Source: Rhodobacterales bacterium (GTDB taxonomy: Bacteria > Pseudomonadota > Alphaproteobacteria > Rhodobacterales > Rhodobacteraceae). Taken from it: a stretch of DNA of 5,725 nucleotides. The stretch lies in NCBI GenBank assembly GCA_025357355.1, contig JANXPK010000238.1, positions 1 to 5,725 of the forward strand, in the 5' to 3' direction. This document shows, piece by piece, positions 5,597 to 5,725 of this stretch (positions are counted from its first letter, which is position 1; each line of letters begins with the position of its first letter). The position numbers were made by a program, and so were the translations under genes. A model generated the notes under the pieces. The model was given only the letters and a program-made list of their open reading frames with translations, was not told the DNA's origin and ran no database searches.

Positions 5597-5725
5597 GGGC
5601 AATGCCCGACCGCCGGGTGGGCATCAGTCAGATGAGGTCAAAGCTTTATGGTGCGGACCTCCAACCGGCAAGCTTCGTGACGAAGGTTGGGAATGCCCGC
5701 CCGTGGGGGCGGTCGGGCATTGCCC
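5597..5725. repeat. Paired inverted palindromic element (REP/BIME-like), reaching the right edge
   Basis: GGGCAATGCCCGACCGCC at 5597-5614 recurs as its perfect reverse complement at 5708-5725 (18 of 18). Next to it, GGGTGGGCAT (5615-5624) pairs with ATGCCCGCCC (5693-5702) through one G-T wobble. The right copy has five extra bases (5703-5707). Each copy is also a hairpin on its own: ATGCCC with GGGCAT in the left copy, and AATGCCCG (5692-5699) with CGGGCATT (5714-5721) in the right. Between the copies lie two smaller hairpins: GAGGTC (5634-5639) with GACCTC (5656-5661), and CCAACC (5661-5666) with GGTTGG (5685-5690), the latter enclosing CTTCG/CGAAG around TGA. Two opposed palindromes in a spacer after an operon resemble a BIME. 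A transcript-end structure or structured RNA is also possible. The right end may continue past the window. Confidence 0.7.

Overview
The window is ordinary alphaproteobacterial chromosome, most likely from the Rhodobacteraceae/Paracoccaceae (Rhodobacter, Gemmobacter or a relative). This is inferred from the high GC content, the wording of the DnaA, UbiE and UbiB proteins, and two neighbourhoods known from this group: mutM next to ubiE-ubiB, and rpsT next to dnaA. No phage, plasmid, insertion sequence or CRISPR signature was seen.

Layout. Positions 1-3152 are read on the minus strand. In transcription order they hold mutM (DNA glycosylase), a crotonase-family enoyl-CoA hydratase translationally coupled to it by TGATG, rpsT (ribosomal protein bS20) with its own promoter and a good intrinsic terminator, a 530-base non-coding stretch, and the first 217 codons of dnaA, which runs off the left edge. 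Positions 3235-5505 are read on the plus strand and hold ubiE and ubiB with no base between them. An 82-base divergent promoter region separates the two arms. The last 220 bases (5506-5725) hold no gene. They contain a strongly structured inverted-repeat element that reaches the right edge.

How the genes fit together. UbiE is the C-methyltransferase of ubiquinone synthesis and UbiB is the membrane-anchored kinase-like ATPase needed for the same pathway, so they form a quinone operon. MutM repairs oxidised guanine. The hydratase acts in fatty-acid or acyl-CoA breakdown. bS20 belongs to the small ribosomal subunit, and DnaA starts chromosome replication. The minus-strand genes are housekeeping functions kept together by conserved gene order more than by a shared pathway.

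Points worth a second look: a cluster of GANTC (CcrM-type methylation) sites upstream of dnaA, another GANTC inside the rpsT promoter spacer, degenerate DnaA-box-like sequences in the dnaA leader, an in-frame MutM-like N-terminus (MPELPEV) read across the mutM/hydratase junction, and the REP/BIME-like or structured-RNA-like element after ubiB. I found no convincing new multigene system.
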